64,000 nt of DNA from Bradyrhizobium aeschynomenes (GCF_013178945.1 NZ_JABFDM010000001.1:744001-808000), one strand, 5' to 3'; shown: positions 46,167-56,007, numbered from the stretch's first letter. Notes: generated from the letters alone by a model not told the origin. Numbers and translations are program-made.

Positions 46167-46805
46167 ATGCTCGCGCGTTTATTGCTGGGGACCGTGACCG
46201 CCGGCGCCATGGTTGCTCCCGCGATCGCGGGATCCATGACCGCCGACGAGGCGCGCAAATTCGTGGCCGGAAAGGTGTTTGCGTTCACCTGCGTCGACGG
46301 CACCCGCGGCGCGGGTCGGATCCTCGACGACATGGGCGCAGCCGGCGCGGTGCAGTTTTCGGGCTCCGGCCCTGTTCGTCATATCCGTCTGCCCGGCAAC
46401 ACGCTGCAGATTCGCGGCCAGAACGTCTGTGCCTCCATCAAGGGCATGCCGTTCGAGCCCTGCTTCAATCTCGACAAGAAGGACGACCGCAGCTTCCGTG
46501 GCTCGGTCTCGGGTCTCGGCGCATTCGCTTATTGCGACTTCCAGCACCAGGGCGGCGCCACCATGCTGATGGCCCGCGCCGTGGCGCGGCCGCGCCCCGC
46601 GCGCGCTGCTGCTCCCGTGGATACGTCGCACACCGAGGTCGCGGCCCGCGTCGAGACACCGCGCGTCGAGCGCAGCAAGGTGGAACCCGTGAAAGCGGAA
46701 GCCGCGAAGGAAGCGGCAAAGGCCGACCACAGCCGCTCGGACACCGCCAAGTCCGAGAGCACGAAGGCTGACGCCGCGCCCGAGTTGCGGCGGTCGACCG
46801 ATTAG
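46167..46805 (+). CDS. exported hypothetical protein with charged C-terminal tail
   Basis: A 212-residue protein. A signal peptide (MLARLLLGTVTAGAMVAPAI, cleavage near AIAGS) precedes a compact domain of about 120 residues with four Cys (FTCVDG, NVCASIKG, EPCFNL, AYCDFQ), likely two disulfides in the periplasm. The last 70 residues are a Lys/Glu/Ala-rich repetitive tail (VERSKVEPVKAEAAKEAAK). I do not recognise the domain. ATG 46167 has GGGAG at a suitable distance. Confidence 0.7.
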   Translation: MLARLLLGTVTAGAMVAPAIAGSMTADEARKFVAGKVFAFTCVDGTRGAGRILDDMGAAGAVQFSGSGPVRHIRLPGNTLQIRGQNVCASIKGMPFEPCFNLDKKDDRSFRGSVSGLGAFAYCDFQHQGGATMLMARAVARPRPARAAAPVDTSHTEVAARVETPRVERSKVEPVKAEAAKEAAKADHSRSDTAKSESTKADAAPELRRSTD

Positions 46806-46984
46806 TTGTTAGTTCACCCATCATTGAAAAATGCGGCCCGATTAACATACAGCAACATTTCAGATGGTGACCGCACGTTAGTGGTCATTGCGCCGTAGTC
46901 GTACGGACGCTCAAATTCATGCCTCGGTAGCGACTCGCGCTGCAGTTTGCGACCAGGGGGGTGGCCCAATCGAAAGGGTCGGTA

Positions 46985-47218
46985 ATGTCGCTCTACTTCT
47001 TCCGTATCAGCCAGGGCCGCTATTCAGGCGCTGCTGATCAGCCTTATGAATTCGCCAATCGGGAATCCGCCTGGAACGAACTGACGGCCGTCTGCTCGGA
47101 CCTGATCGGCGGGATCTCGAAGACTCTGCAACAGGGCGCAGAGTGGCAGATGGAACTGCTGGACGAAGCCAAGCAGCCGGTGTTCCGCATCCGCCTAGTG
47201 TCCGAATCCGTCAGCTGA
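46985..47218 (+). CDS. DUF6894-like small protein
   Basis: A 77-residue protein starting MSLYFFRISQGRYSGAADQ, with WNELTAVCSDLIGGI and ending FRIRLVSESVS. It has the length and the Y-F-x3-G-x-Y pattern I associate with DUF6894, a family common in rhizobia with unknown function. Start ATG 46985 follows a GGTA sequence without a strong ribosome-binding site. Confidence 0.65.
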   Translation: MSLYFFRISQGRYSGAADQPYEFANRESAWNELTAVCSDLIGGISKTLQQGAEWQMELLDEAKQPVFRIRLVSESVS

Positions 47219-47940
47219 GCCTGGATCATCGGGGGATGATCCGAGCCGCTGAGTGCCGGAGCCGCGGCTTTGCTGCGGCTTGAGGCGGCGGCACCCTCCG
47301 ACCTCTTCTCGCCGCTGCAGTCTGCGTCACGCGGCGTTGGAGCGGCAAGCATCTGCCGCCAAGCCATTCTCCACATGGTCGTTGCCGTCGCGACGCCCTG
47401 GGGAAGGTTGCTCGCAAGACATCGTCCTGCGTCTCCCCTTGGCAGCGCCATCGATCCCTGTCCCAATGCGCTGCCCCTGCTTTCCCGCCGCCTTCGTCCG
47501 GACCGTCGGCGGCCTGCTGCGTATTCGCCGTCGCTGCGACGATGCCAGTTCAGGTTGTGGCATTAACCTCCTTCTAACTTGCGTCTTGACATACCAGGGG
47601 TTGAAACAGCCGGCGGCGCGATAGCCCAAGGTGTCACTCGCCGTGATCCCGTGCCATGCCCCGCGAACGCCGGTCCGATGCAAGCCGGTTTCAGGACACC
47701 GTGCGATCGCGACGGTGGGCATTTTACATGGTTTGTCGGTAGTCTTACGGGTTCCCTGTTAACTTCCGATAAGCCTGTTTCCCGCCCAATGGCACCGTCG
47801 GAACCAAGTGAGACGTCCGAGAATTCGGAGGTCTCCCGTTTCTCCGACCTCGACGCCGCGCAGCGTAGCGCAGAACTGGATATTCAGATCGTCTGTGACG
47901 CTGAAGAGAGTGGCGAACCGCGCAGCCAGCTGGGGTCATC
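47219..47940. other. 722-base region without a supported gene
   Basis: No recognised coding sequence. An open frame runs from 47579 towards the chemoreceptor gene but has irregular composition and no domain. GTTAACTTCCGATAAGCC near 47757 could be promoter material. I see no large palindrome here. Confidence 0.45.
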
Positions 47941-49629
47941 GTGTCCAAAATGTCGATTCGTAAGAAGATCATCTCGGTCATCGCGTTCATGCTCATCGCC
48001 ATGTGCGGGCTTGGCGCGGTCGCCGTCACCAGCATGCAGTCGATCAATGCCAATACGGTCGACATCGCTCACAACTGGCTTCCCAGCGTGCGGGCGATCG
48101 GTGAGCTGCGTGCCAACATCAATCTGCTGCGCATTGCGCTGCGCGCCCATGTGATGGCGGAGACCGCTGAAGCCAAGCAGGCCGGCGAGAAGCGAGTGAA
48201 CGGCATCCTCGACACCATCCTCAAGGATCGCAAGGCCTATGAGCCGATGATCAACTCGGCCGAGGAACGAACCATCTACACCAACTGGGTGCAGGCCTGG
48301 GACAAGTACGTCGTCGCCGTCAAGCAGGTCATGGAGGAGTCGAACAAGAGCGTCGGCCGGATGCCGCGTGAGGCCAGCGAGCTGCTCGAGAAGTCGGCCG
48401 CTGCGATCGCGCGTGACGCCGACAAGTACTTCATCCAGGACATCGAGTTCAACAACAAGGGCGCCGAAAACGCGACGCGCCAGGCGGCCGAGAGCTTCTC
48501 GCGTGCGATCTGGCTCGTCGTGTCGATCATCGCCGCGGCCGTCATCGGCGGCATCGCGGTCGGCTTCTATCTGGTGCAGAACGTCTCGTCCGGCATCGCC
48601 TCGATCATCAAGCCGATGCAGGAGCTCGCCAGCGGCGATCTCAGCGCGGAGGTCACGCATCGCGGCGAGGCGACCGAGATCGGCGCCATGGCCGACACGC
48701 TGCAGGTGTTCAAGGAAGCGCTGATCGCCAAGAAGGACGCCGATGAGCGTGCCGCTGCCGATGCCGAAGCCAAGATCGAGCGCGGCCGCCGCGTCGACAA
48801 CATCACCCGCCAGTTCGAGGCGACGATCGGCGAGATCGTGCAGACCGTGTCGTCGGCCTCGACCGAGCTCGAGCACTCTGCCGGCGCGCTGTCCTCGACC
48901 GCAACCCGTTCACAGGAAATCTCGACCGCAGTCGCAGCCGCCTCGGAGGAAGCCTCGACCAACGTGCAGTCGGTTGCGTCCGCGACGGAGGAACTGTCGT
49001 CCTCGATCACCGAGATCAGCCGCCAGGTGCAGGAATCGGCCCGCATGGCCACCGAGGCCGTGGACCAGGCGCGCATGACCAACGATCGCGTCAGCGAGCT
49101 GAGCAAGGCCGCGGCGCGCATCGGCGACGTCGTCGAGTTGATCAACACGATTGCGGGCCAGACCAATCTCCTGGCGCTGAACGCGACCATCGAGGCCGCG
49201 CGCGCCGGCGAAGCGGGCCGCGGCTTCGCAGTCGTTGCTTCGGAAGTGAAGGCGCTCGCCGAGCAGACCGCCAAGGCGACCGACGAGATCGGCCAGCAGG
49301 TCTCGGGCATCCAGGCGGCCACGCAGGAATCCGTCGGCGCCATCCGCGCGATCTCCACGACCATCGAAAAGCTGTCGGAGATCTCATCGGCGATTGCCGC
49401 TGCGGTGGAAGAGCAGGGCGCGGCGACCCAGGAGATCTCGCGCAACGTCCAGCAGGCCTCGCAGGGCACGCAGCAGGTGTCGTCGAACGTCGTCGACGTG
49501 CAGCGCGGTGCGACCGAAACCGGCACGGCGTCCTCGCACGTTCTCGACGCCGCCAAGTCGCTGGCGTCCGACAGCGACCGGCTCAAGCGCGAGGTCGCCT
49601 CGTTCCTGCAGTCGGTCAGGGCCGCCTGA
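47941..49629 (+). CDS. methyl-accepting chemotaxis protein
   Basis: A 562-residue transmembrane chemoreceptor. Helix 1 ([20 protein letters not shown]) precedes a four-helix-bundle-type periplasmic sensor of about 155 residues ([18 protein letters not shown] and following). Helix 2 is [20 protein letters not shown]; a HAMP domain follows ([20 protein letters not shown]). The cytoplasmic signalling hairpin contains the highly conserved tip region [20 protein letters not shown] followed by [15 protein letters not shown]. No C-terminal CheR-binding pentapeptide is seen. The start is GTG 47941 or ATG 47950. The ligand is unknown. The CheZ-like gene is 8 kb away on the other strand. Confidence 0.93.
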   Translation: MSKMSIRKKIISVIAFMLIAMCGLGAVAVTSMQSINANTVDIAHNWLPSVRAIGELRANINLLRIALRAHVMAETAEAKQAGEKRVNGILDTILKDRKAYEPMINSAEERTIYTNWVQAWDKYVVAVKQVMEESNKSVGRMPREASELLEKSAAAIARDADKYFIQDIEFNNKGAENATRQAAESFSRAIWLVVSIIAAAVIGGIAVGFYLVQNVSSGIASIIKPMQELASGDLSAEVTHRGEATEIGAMADTLQVFKEALIAKKDADERAAADAEAKIERGRRVDNITRQFEATIGEIVQTVSSASTELEHSAGALSSTATRSQEISTAVAAASEEASTNVQSVASATEELSSSITEISRQVQESARMATEAVDQARMTNDRVSELSKAAARIGDVVELINTIAGQTNLLALNATIEAARAGEAGRGFAVVASEVKALAEQTAKATDEIGQQVSGIQAATQESVGAIRAISTTIEKLSEISSAIAAAVEEQGAATQEISRNVQQASQGTQQVSSNVVDVQRGATETGTASSHVLDAAKSLASDSDRLKREVASFLQSVRAA

Positions 49630-49632
49630 TCC

Positions 49633-52314
49633 TCACGCCGCCGGCTGAGCCGGCGGCGCCTGCTGCTGCCGCCGGAACAGAACCTTCTGGTACAGCCAGC
49701 CGATCGCGACCAGGACGAGACCGAGGCCGATGAAGGACAGCGCGCGCCAGACGCCGGTCAGCGCCGACATGTCGACCAGGAAGGCCTTCAGGATCGTCAG
49801 CGCGATCACGATCGCGGAAGCGAGACGGGCGCGCTGCGACGACACGACGACGCCGATGCCGAGCAGCACGACGCCGAAGGCGAGCCATGCGATGGAGTAG
49901 GTGTACTGCTCGGCCGCGCTGGTGACGCCGCTCATCACGTTCGGGCCGTGATAGATCCGGCGGATCTCCAGGCTGACATAGGACAGCGCCAGGATCAGCG
50001 CGCCGGCCGCCAGCGTGTTGCCATAGGCGGCCGGACGGCGGCCTGCGACCGCGTAGGACAACAGCAGCATCAGCACCGCCGGGAAGGCGTAGGCCAGGAT
50101 CAGGATGTTGAGCAGGCCGCCCTTGATCGCGACGTCCGAGATCATCGGATTCTCGAACAGCAGCAGCCCGAGCACGGTGGCGCCGCCGGCAAAGCCGGTC
50201 AGGATCACGGCGCTGACGTCGTGCACGATGCTGCCGCTGCGCATGCGCAGCCGCTCCAGGCCGATGGCGAGTGCCAGCGCGACGCAGACGTCGAGACCGA
50301 TCTCGGCGAGCGACGGCACCGCCAGCATGTCGCCGTCATTGACGGCGTGGCGGATCTCGAGGAACGCGAGCAGCGCCGTGAACAGGATCGCGGCGGCCTC
50401 GACCGCGCGCAACGGCGCGTCGTCGCCATGGCGGCGCATCAGATAGCTTGCGCCCCAGAACGACGCCGCCGGCACGCCATAGCCCCACAGCAGCCAGTTG
50501 AAGATCGGCGTGGTGCCGACATCGGCGCCGACGATGCGCGGGTCGTAGCCGATGCGCAGCACCACCAATCCGGCGAAGATGGCCGCCAAGCTCCGCAGGA
50601 ACGGGATCGGCCGGGTCTCGAAGATCCAGGCGGTGCCGAGCGACATCAGCGCCAGCGCGATCGTCAGCCAGCCCTTCTCCAGCGCGAAGGTCAGCGCCAG
50701 CGCCAGCGCGGCCAGCGTTCCGGTCGCGAACAGCGCGACCGCCGCGGAGAGCCCCGGCCGTTCCTCGCGTCGGGTCAGCGCCTCGGTGGCGACGGCAAAC
50801 GCAGCCGCCAGGATCACCGCGAGGATCGCGAACGGGATCGAGCGGTCGAGATGAGCGATGCGCGCATAGAGCGCGACCAGCAACGCGATCGGTGCGAATA
50901 CGCCGGCCGCCGACCACACCACCGGCACGGCCGCATTCTCCGAGCGTCCCTGCGCCAGGAAGCCGGCGCCGCCGAAGCCGAGCGCGAAGATCGCCGCCGT
51001 CACCAGATGCGACGTGACCGATGCGCCGAGCGGATTGGGTCCCATGCCGGGCAGCGCGCCGCCGGGCAGCACCAGCAGGTCCGGATTGTCACGCAGCGCC
51101 CATTCGGCGAACACCAGGAAGACGGTACCCGCCGCCGCCGCGACCGCGCCGGTTGCGCTCGGCGCGCGCCAGGCGACCGCGAGCGTGGCGGCGACCAGCA
51201 TCGTGAAGCCGATCAGCGCCAGCCCGTCGTGGAAGCTCGCCAGCACGACCAGCATCGCGCCGAGCAGATAGACGGCAAGCCCCACCGACGAGATCGGCTC
51301 GACCTCGTCAGTCTCGGCCGCAGGTCCGAACAGGAAGCCGCAGACGACGATCAGCGCGGTCAGGATGAAGCTGATGGTGACGTGGAAGACGTGCGGCGCG
51401 ACCGTCTCGACGCCCGCGTCGAGCCCGGGCAGGGTCCACAGGAACGACAGCCCGATCGTGGTCATCGCCAGCCAGCGCCACAGCCGCACGCGCGCGAGCG
51501 CGAAGGCGGCAGCGGTAACGATGGCGAGATAGATGTAGAGCGCCCAGTAGTTCGGTTGGCCGGTCGAGACCAGCACCGGCGTGGTGAAGGCGGCGACGAG
51601 GCCGAGCCCGGCCAGTGCCGGGCCGTGCAGCAGCGCGGCAGCCAGCGTGCCCAGCGCGACGACGCCGAGCAGCACGAAGGCGATGGCGGGCGGCAGGAAC
51701 TCATACAGCGCGTAGGCCGCGTAGATCGTCGCGAAGGCGACGGCGGTGCCGGCCGCGGTGAGGATCGCCGGAATGTTGGCGATCGGCAGTGCCGATATCT
51801 GCGAGATGCTCTCCTTGCGCCGCGTCCATTCGCCTGCCGCCAGCAGCGCGGCGGCGAACAGCGCGCCGAGCGCGACGCGGACCTCGGGCCCGACGAGGCC
51901 GGCCTCGATCGAGTAGCGAACCATGAAGAAGCCGCCGAGCGCGAGCGTCAGTCCGCCGATCCACACCACCCAGCGGGTGCCGATGGTCTCCTCGAAGCCG
52001 GCCGCGGGCTGCGGCAATGGCGGCGGGACGAAAGGCGGCGGCTGATCGGCCGCCGCGTCGGCCGTGAGCGCCGCCGGCTGCAGGGCGGGCTCGGTGACCT
52101 CCGGCAGAGGCGGCGGCATCGGCGGGGCTGCGGCGGGCTCCTGGAGCGGGCTGAGCGGCGGTGCGGCCACGGGCGCAACGACCATCGGGGGGGCCGCCTC
52201 GAGCTTGGCCAGCCGGGCCTGCACCTCGGCCAAGCGGTCGGAGGTCCGGCGCGCGAAGGCGAGCGCCGCGAACGCGACCAGGAGTGCAATCCAGTCTAGT
52301 GGCCAATCGAACAT
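49633..52314 (-). CDS. large DUF2339 polytopic membrane protein
   Basis: An 893-residue inner-membrane protein with more than twenty hydrophobic helices, matching the DUF2339 family. The N-terminus has one helix (WIALLVAFAALAFA), then a coiled segment (RLAEVQARLAKLEA) and a Pro/Ala-rich linker. The membrane part begins after IGTRWVVWIGGLTLALGGFF, a hallmark of the family. Function is unknown; roles in envelope or lipid/polysaccharide transport have been guessed for the family. I placed the start at ATG 52314; an upstream in-frame start at 52419 would add an implausible tail. It converges with the chemoreceptor gene, with 3 bases between their stops. Confidence 0.87.
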   Translation of the reverse strand: MFDWPLDWIALLVAFAALAFARRTSDRLAEVQARLAKLEAAPPMVVAPVAAPPLSPLQEPAAAPPMPPPLPEVTEPALQPAALTADAAADQPPPFVPPPLPQPAAGFEETIGTRWVVWIGGLTLALGGFFMVRYSIEAGLVGPEVRVALGALFAAALLAAGEWTRRKESISQISALPIANIPAILTAAGTAVAFATIYAAYALYEFLPPAIAFVLLGVVALGTLAAALLHGPALAGLGLVAAFTTPVLVSTGQPNYWALYIYLAIVTAAAFALARVRLWRWLAMTTIGLSFLWTLPGLDAGVETVAPHVFHVTISFILTALIVVCGFLFGPAAETDEVEPISSVGLAVYLLGAMLVVLASFHDGLALIGFTMLVAATLAVAWRAPSATGAVAAAAGTVFLVFAEWALRDNPDLLVLPGGALPGMGPNPLGASVTSHLVTAAIFALGFGGAGFLAQGRSENAAVPVVWSAAGVFAPIALLVALYARIAHLDRSIPFAILAVILAAAFAVATEALTRREERPGLSAAVALFATGTLAALALALTFALEKGWLTIALALMSLGTAWIFETRPIPFLRSLAAIFAGLVVLRIGYDPRIVGADVGTTPIFNWLLWGYGVPAASFWGASYLMRRHGDDAPLRAVEAAAILFTALLAFLEIRHAVNDGDMLAVPSLAEIGLDVCVALALAIGLERLRMRSGSIVHDVSAVILTGFAGGATVLGLLLFENPMISDVAIKGGLLNILILAYAFPAVLMLLLSYAVAGRRPAAYGNTLAAGALILALSYVSLEIRRIYHGPNVMSGVTSAAEQYTYSIAWLAFGVVLLGIGVVVSSQRARLASAIVIALTILKAFLVDMSALTGVWRALSFIGLGLVLVAIGWLYQKVLFRRQQQAPPAQPAA

Positions 52315-52523
52315 CACGCCTGGGAGTCCTCGAGATCGATGGCGCCCGCCGGCGTCATGGGAAGGGAGCAGGGGCCAAGCCGGCCCCGAGCGGTGGCGCA
52401 GCGAATCGGATGACGGCACCCGCGTGCCGTCACGATGGCTGCAGTTCCTTGAGTGTCAAACGGCGGAGCGGAAGTTCAAGGGGCGCCGGTATGTTGCTAC
52501 GCGGCGCGCCGGATTCGGCCGGC

Positions 52524-53030
52524 TCACTCCAGATCGATCCGGAAAGGCTGGCTGTCGACCATCATCGCGCCGGGCCCGATCGCGTCCAGCGCGCGCACCA
52601 TGCGGCCCTGCCGGCCCAGCGCGCGGTCGGCAAGGCTGACGATCAGGCGGTTGGGCGAGGCGATCGGAGAGGCCTGGCGGATGGCCCAGGCGATGTCGAG
52701 CTCGTCGCGATGCGGGTTGAGCGCGCAGGCGGCCGCAAACGCGCTCGCCGTGGAGCGGCTGATGCCGGCATAGCAGTGGATCACCAGCGGCGCCGCGCGG
52801 TCCCAGCCGCGCACGAACTCCAGCACCTGGGTGACGTGGTCGTCGCTCGGCGCCATGAAGCCGGGGAGCTGCTCGGTGATGTCGTCGACCGAGACCCGCA
52901 AATGGTTCTCGGGCCGGATGTTCTCGGGCCGCTGCACCTGCTCGACATTGGCCATGATGGTCAGCACGTGGCTGGCACCGGTCAGGCGCACGGTGTCGGG
53001 CAAAGCGGCGAGTGAGCAGACGTGGATCAT
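52524..53030 (-). CDS. protein tyrosine/dual-specificity phosphatase-like protein
   Basis: A 168-residue cysteine-based phosphatase. The P-loop HCYAGISRSTASAFA fits the HC-x5-R-S/T signature of tyrosine phosphatases. An Asp in HLRVSVDDITEQL could be the general acid. The N-terminus (MIHVCSLAALPDTVRLTGAS) forms the first strands. No membrane segment is present, so it acts in the cytoplasm on phosphotyrosine proteins or small phosphates; the substrate is unknown. It is separated from the neighbouring small membrane proteins by 154 bases with a short tandem repeat. Confidence 0.83.
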   Translation of the reverse strand: MIHVCSLAALPDTVRLTGASHVLTIMANVEQVQRPENIRPENHLRVSVDDITEQLPGFMAPSDDHVTQVLEFVRGWDRAAPLVIHCYAGISRSTASAFAAACALNPHRDELDIAWAIRQASPIASPNRLIVSLADRALGRQGRMVRALDAIGPGAMMVDSQPFRIDLE

Positions 53031-53116
53031 GATGAGCCTTTGACGCCCGATTATACGAACGGCGGCACAAGGGCAAAAGCGCGTTTTGGATGTCTGCTGT
53101 GGGGCCGGCGCATGTG

Positions 53117-53170
53117 TCCGTCCTGGCGCACACCTCCGTCCCGGCGCACACCTGCGCTCCGGCGCTCGTC
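53117..53170 (+). repeat. 18-base tandem repeat, three units
   Basis: TCCGTCCTGGCGCACACC, TCCGTCCCGGCGCACACC and TGCGCTCCGGCGCTCGTC follow one another at 53117, 53135 and 53153, the third diverged. It lies between the phosphatase and the small membrane protein genes on the minus strand. No function is apparent. Confidence 0.75.
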
Positions 53171-53184
53171 TGCGCCGGCAGCGC

Positions 53185-53433
53185 TCAGCGCGTGTTCTTG
53201 AGCTGCCGCAGCTCCTGGCGGACCAGGTGCGCCTTGCCCTCGATCTCGGCGTTGAGCCGCTCGATGTGGTCCACCAGGCCGTCGCGAATGCCCTCGCGCC
53301 GCGATGGCGACGGATGGACTGGTTGCTTGGCCGCAGCCTCCGCCCACGGGCGTCGCAGGAGGAGTGCGTAGACCCCCACCATCGCGGCGACCACCAGCGG
53401 CATGCTCAGCGCATAGATCTGGCCCATCGTCAT
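53185..53433 (-). CDS. small single-span membrane protein with charged tail
   Basis: An 82-residue protein: one N-terminal helix (MTMGQIYALSMPLVVAAMVG then VYALLL), followed by a hydrophilic helix-rich tail (HIERLNAEIEGKAHLVRQEL) that looks like a coiled coil. The start ATG 53433 overlaps the stop of the preceding gene in an ATGA arrangement, so the two small proteins are probably made together. Function unknown. Confidence 0.65.
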   Translation of the reverse strand: MTMGQIYALSMPLVVAAMVGVYALLLRRPWAEAAAKQPVHPSPSRREGIRDGLVDHIERLNAEIEGKAHLVRQELRQLKNTR

Positions 53434-53669
53434 CGGAGCCCTCCAAGGACCCATTGTCCCACCAAATGTAGGAGCAAACCGGCCATGAAGCAAATCGGGG
53501 CCGACACGTAGATCAGCGTCGGATCGGTGTTTTGCGGCAGGAAGCCATAGATTTCCTGTCCGATGGGCACGAACGCGCCGACCGAAACGATCGCGGTCGC
53601 CAGTGTGTTGGCCCAGTTGGCCAACAACTTCAACCGCTCGTTCTGGCGTTCCTCCGGCGTCAGCGGCAT
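53430..53669 (-). CDS. small two-span membrane protein
   Basis: A 79-residue protein: a charged N-terminus (MPLTPEERQNERLKLLANWA) and two membrane helices (TLATAIVSVGAFVPIG and VSAPICFMAGLLLHLVGQWV). It overlaps the next gene by 4 bases and follows the HD-domain gene by 4 bases, so it belongs to the minus-strand operon that begins at ygfZ. Function unknown. Confidence 0.68.
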   Translation of the reverse strand: MPLTPEERQNERLKLLANWANTLATAIVSVGAFVPIGQEIYGFLPQNTDPTLIYVSAPICFMAGLLLHLVGQWVLGGLR

Positions 53670-53673
53670 GGCC

Positions 53674-54288
53674 TCAGGACCCCAGCACCAGGTTGAAGCG
53701 GGTCAGGAACCGCTTTTCCGCCTTGGCCGCGCTCCACGGCGTCAGATACTCCGTCACGGTGGCCTCGGGCAGGCCGGGGTCGCGGCCGAACAGCTTCTTC
53801 GCCTCGCTCTCGGAGAAGCCCGCGAGCCGGGTCGCCTCCAGATAGGCGGAGCCGCGGTCGGCCGCCTTGATCTGGCGCTCGATCTCGGGGGCAATCTCCG
53901 CCGGCAGGCCGAAGCGGATGTGGATGGCGCTCAGCAGCCGCTTCTCGACGCTCTTGTAGCTGCCGCCGAGCACCGCCTTGAACGGCGAGATCATGTCGCC
54001 GATGACGTATTCCGGCGCGTCGTGCAGCAGCGCCGCCAGCCGCAGCTTCGCATCGATGTTGGGTTTTCGCGCGCGCATCACCGTCTCCACCAGCAGCGTG
54101 TGCTGCGCGACCGAGAAGATGTGCGCGCCCGACGTCTGGCCGTTCCAGCGCGCCACGCGCGCCAGTCCATGGGCGATGTCGGCGATCTCGACGTCGAGCG
54201 GCGAGGGATCGATGAGGTTGAGCCGTCGGCCGGACAGCATGCGCTGCCAGACGCGGTCGTGCCCGCTCGGGGACTTCTCTGTTGTCAT
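53674..54288 (-). CDS. HD-domain phosphohydrolase (YfbR-like)
   Basis: A 204-residue metal-dependent phosphohydrolase. The HD signature is in HIFSVAQHTLLVET and AALLHDAPEYVIGDM. The general layout matches YfbR-type 5'-nucleotidases and other small HD enzymes that act on nucleotides. The substrate is unproven. Start ATG 54288 overlaps the end of tag in an ATGA arrangement; a longer frame to 54534 lies inside tag and is not used. In the same operon as tag it could process nucleotides during repair, which is only a suggestion from context. Confidence 0.82.
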   Translation of the reverse strand: MTTEKSPSGHDRVWQRMLSGRRLNLIDPSPLDVEIADIAHGLARVARWNGQTSGAHIFSVAQHTLLVETVMRARKPNIDAKLRLAALLHDAPEYVIGDMISPFKAVLGGSYKSVEKRLLSAIHIRFGLPAEIAPEIERQIKAADRGSAYLEATRLAGFSESEAKKLFGRDPGLPEATVTEYLTPWSAAKAEKRFLTRFNLVLGS

Positions 54289-54914
54289 CTGGAAGGTTTG
54301 AGGCGCGGGGCGCGGCGCTGGCCGCTGCAGGTCTCGTGGCAGAAGCAGGTGACGAGATGGTCGTTGACCATCCCGGTCGCCTGCATGAAGGCATAGACGA
54401 TGGTGGGGCCGACGAACTTGAAGCCGCGCGAAGCGAGCTCCTTGGATATCTTGATCGACAGCGGCGTCGAGGCGGGCACGCTCGCGGTGGTCTTGAAGGC
54501 ATTGACCTTGGGCTTGCCGTCCATGAAGTCCCACAGCAGCTTCGAAAAGCCGTCGCTCTCCTCCTGGATCTTCAGCCAGGATTTCGCGCTCAGGATGGTG
54601 CCTTCGATCTTGGCGCGGTTGCGGACGATGCCGGCATCGTTCATCAGCGCGTGGATCTTCTTGTCGCCATAGCGCGCGATCTTCTCCGGCTGGAAATCAT
54701 CGAAGGCGCGGCGGAAATTGTCGCGCTTGCGCAGGATCGTGATCCACGACAGCCCGGCCTGGAAGCCGTCGAGGATCAGCTTCTCGTAGAGAGCGCGATC
54801 GTCGTACTCCGGCACGCCCCACTCGGTGTCGTGATAGGCGACATAGAGCGGATCGCTGCCCGGCCAGGGGCAGCGCGTCAGACCATCGGGATGGACGACT
54901 GCGGCGCGGCTCAT
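54285..54914 (-). CDS. tag: DNA-3-methyladenine glycosylase I
   Basis: A 209-residue base-excision repair enzyme that removes 3-methyladenine. The N-terminal zinc-site Cys lies in TRCPWPGSDPLYVAYHDTEW, where His-Asp-Thr-Glu-Trp is diagnostic. The C-terminal partners are in NDHLVTCFCH. GFQAGLSWITILRKRDNFRR and FVGPTIVYAFMQATGMVNDH are near-invariant Tag blocks. The length is normal. It overlaps the HD gene by 4 bases and begins 10 bases after ygfZ ends, so the three are one operon. Confidence 0.95.
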   Translation of the reverse strand: MSRAAVVHPDGLTRCPWPGSDPLYVAYHDTEWGVPEYDDRALYEKLILDGFQAGLSWITILRKRDNFRRAFDDFQPEKIARYGDKKIHALMNDAGIVRNRAKIEGTILSAKSWLKIQEESDGFSKLLWDFMDGKPKVNAFKTTASVPASTPLSIKISKELASRGFKFVGPTIVYAFMQATGMVNDHLVTCFCHETCSGQRRAPRLKPSR

Positions 54915-54924
54915 GTTGACCCGG

Positions 54925-55809
54925 TCAGGCGACCGTCTGCTTCGGCGCGCCCTGCAGCGCGTCGGGGTCGGCGATGCGCACGGTGAGGCCGCCGGAGGTC
55001 AGCGGCGTTCCCGCCGCCATCGCCTCGGCGGCGCGGTCGATCCGTAGCAGCGCCATGCCCTTCTGCCGTGCGGCCGAGCCCATGGTGCCCACGCTCTTGT
55101 CCCCGGCCGTGATCGGCGTGCCCGGCTCGGGGCTCGGCCCGTCGAGCAGGACCTGCGCGGTGCGCGTGCGCGTTGTGCCGCGATGATGCATGCGGCTCAC
55201 GACTTCCTGGCCGACATAGCACCCCTTGCCGATATCGACGCCGTGCAGCCGGTCCATGTTGGTCTCGTGCGGGAAGGCGTCGCCATACATGAAGTCGAGC
55301 CCGCCGCGCGGCACGCTGCAGTCGATGCGATGCGCCTCATAGGCATCGGAACCGACGATCTCGGCACCGAGCCCTGCGGCAATGTCCTGAAGCGCTCCCT
55401 GTGACGCAATGACGCGCGCGCCGAGGCTCTCGTGACGCGGATCGGTGAAGCTCGGCTCCGGCGTGGCGCCAATGGCGCCATCCCAGACCGCGATCACGCC
55501 GACCTGGTCGGAGAGATTGCTGACCGAGACCTTGGCGCGGAGCTTGTAGACGTTGAGCTTGTCGGCGAGCGCCTGCGCCAGCGCGCGCGGACAGTCGAGC
55601 AGGAAACGCTCGCCCTCGGCCGGCGACGACACCTGCGTCACCAGGAAATCGACGATGATCTTGCCTTGCGGCGTCAGCAGCGCGCCGAACCGGGCGTCGC
55701 CGGGTTGGAGCTTGCTGACGTCGGTGGTGAAAAGCCCGTTGAGGAACTTGCGTGCATCGTCGCCGCTGACCTGGACCACGCCCCGGTCGTCGAGAAACGT
55801 CGCTTTCAT
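54925..55809 (-). CDS. ygfZ: YgfZ/GcvT-like folate-binding Fe-S maintenance protein
   Basis: A 294-residue protein of the YgfZ family, which binds tetrahydrofolate and supports assembly or repair of certain iron-sulfur enzymes. The diagnostic motif is KGCYVGQEVVSRMHHRG, with its conserved Cys. The N-terminus starts MKATFLDDRGVVQVSGDDAR and includes FLNGLFTTDV. ATG 55809 fits; the frame open to 55938 has no conserved residues before it. It heads the minus-strand operon ygfZ-tag-HD-small membrane proteins. Confidence 0.9.
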   Translation of the reverse strand: MKATFLDDRGVVQVSGDDARKFLNGLFTTDVSKLQPGDARFGALLTPQGKIIVDFLVTQVSSPAEGERFLLDCPRALAQALADKLNVYKLRAKVSVSNLSDQVGVIAVWDGAIGATPEPSFTDPRHESLGARVIASQGALQDIAAGLGAEIVGSDAYEAHRIDCSVPRGGLDFMYGDAFPHETNMDRLHGVDIGKGCYVGQEVVSRMHHRGTTRTRTAQVLLDGPSPEPGTPITAGDKSVGTMGSAARQKGMALLRIDRAAEAMAAGTPLTSGGLTVRIADPDALQGAPKQTVA

Positions 55810-56007
55810 TCGAAAAACCTCTTGCGACAGGCCGCACTGAAACGTAAGCCGCCCTGGCATAAACCACAAGGCTGAAACGCCCCCGCGCGGTGGCTTCATT
55901 CTAAAGATTGAGAGGCGCGCGCCTTGAGAGGCCAGCAAATGGGCAGGCGCGCAGCATGATCGATCTGTCTTGGGGTTGTCAGGAGAATGAAATCCTATGA
56001 GGGGTTC

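Noticed and set aside
49948..52299. A 783-codon plus-strand frame opposite the DUF2339 gene
   Set aside because: It is made almost only of Arg, Gln, Asp and Glu, as expected for the antisense of a membrane protein.
53090..53371. A plus-strand frame with a six-residue repeat over the 18-base tandem array
   Set aside because: It lies mostly antisense to the small membrane protein gene and has no start-site support.
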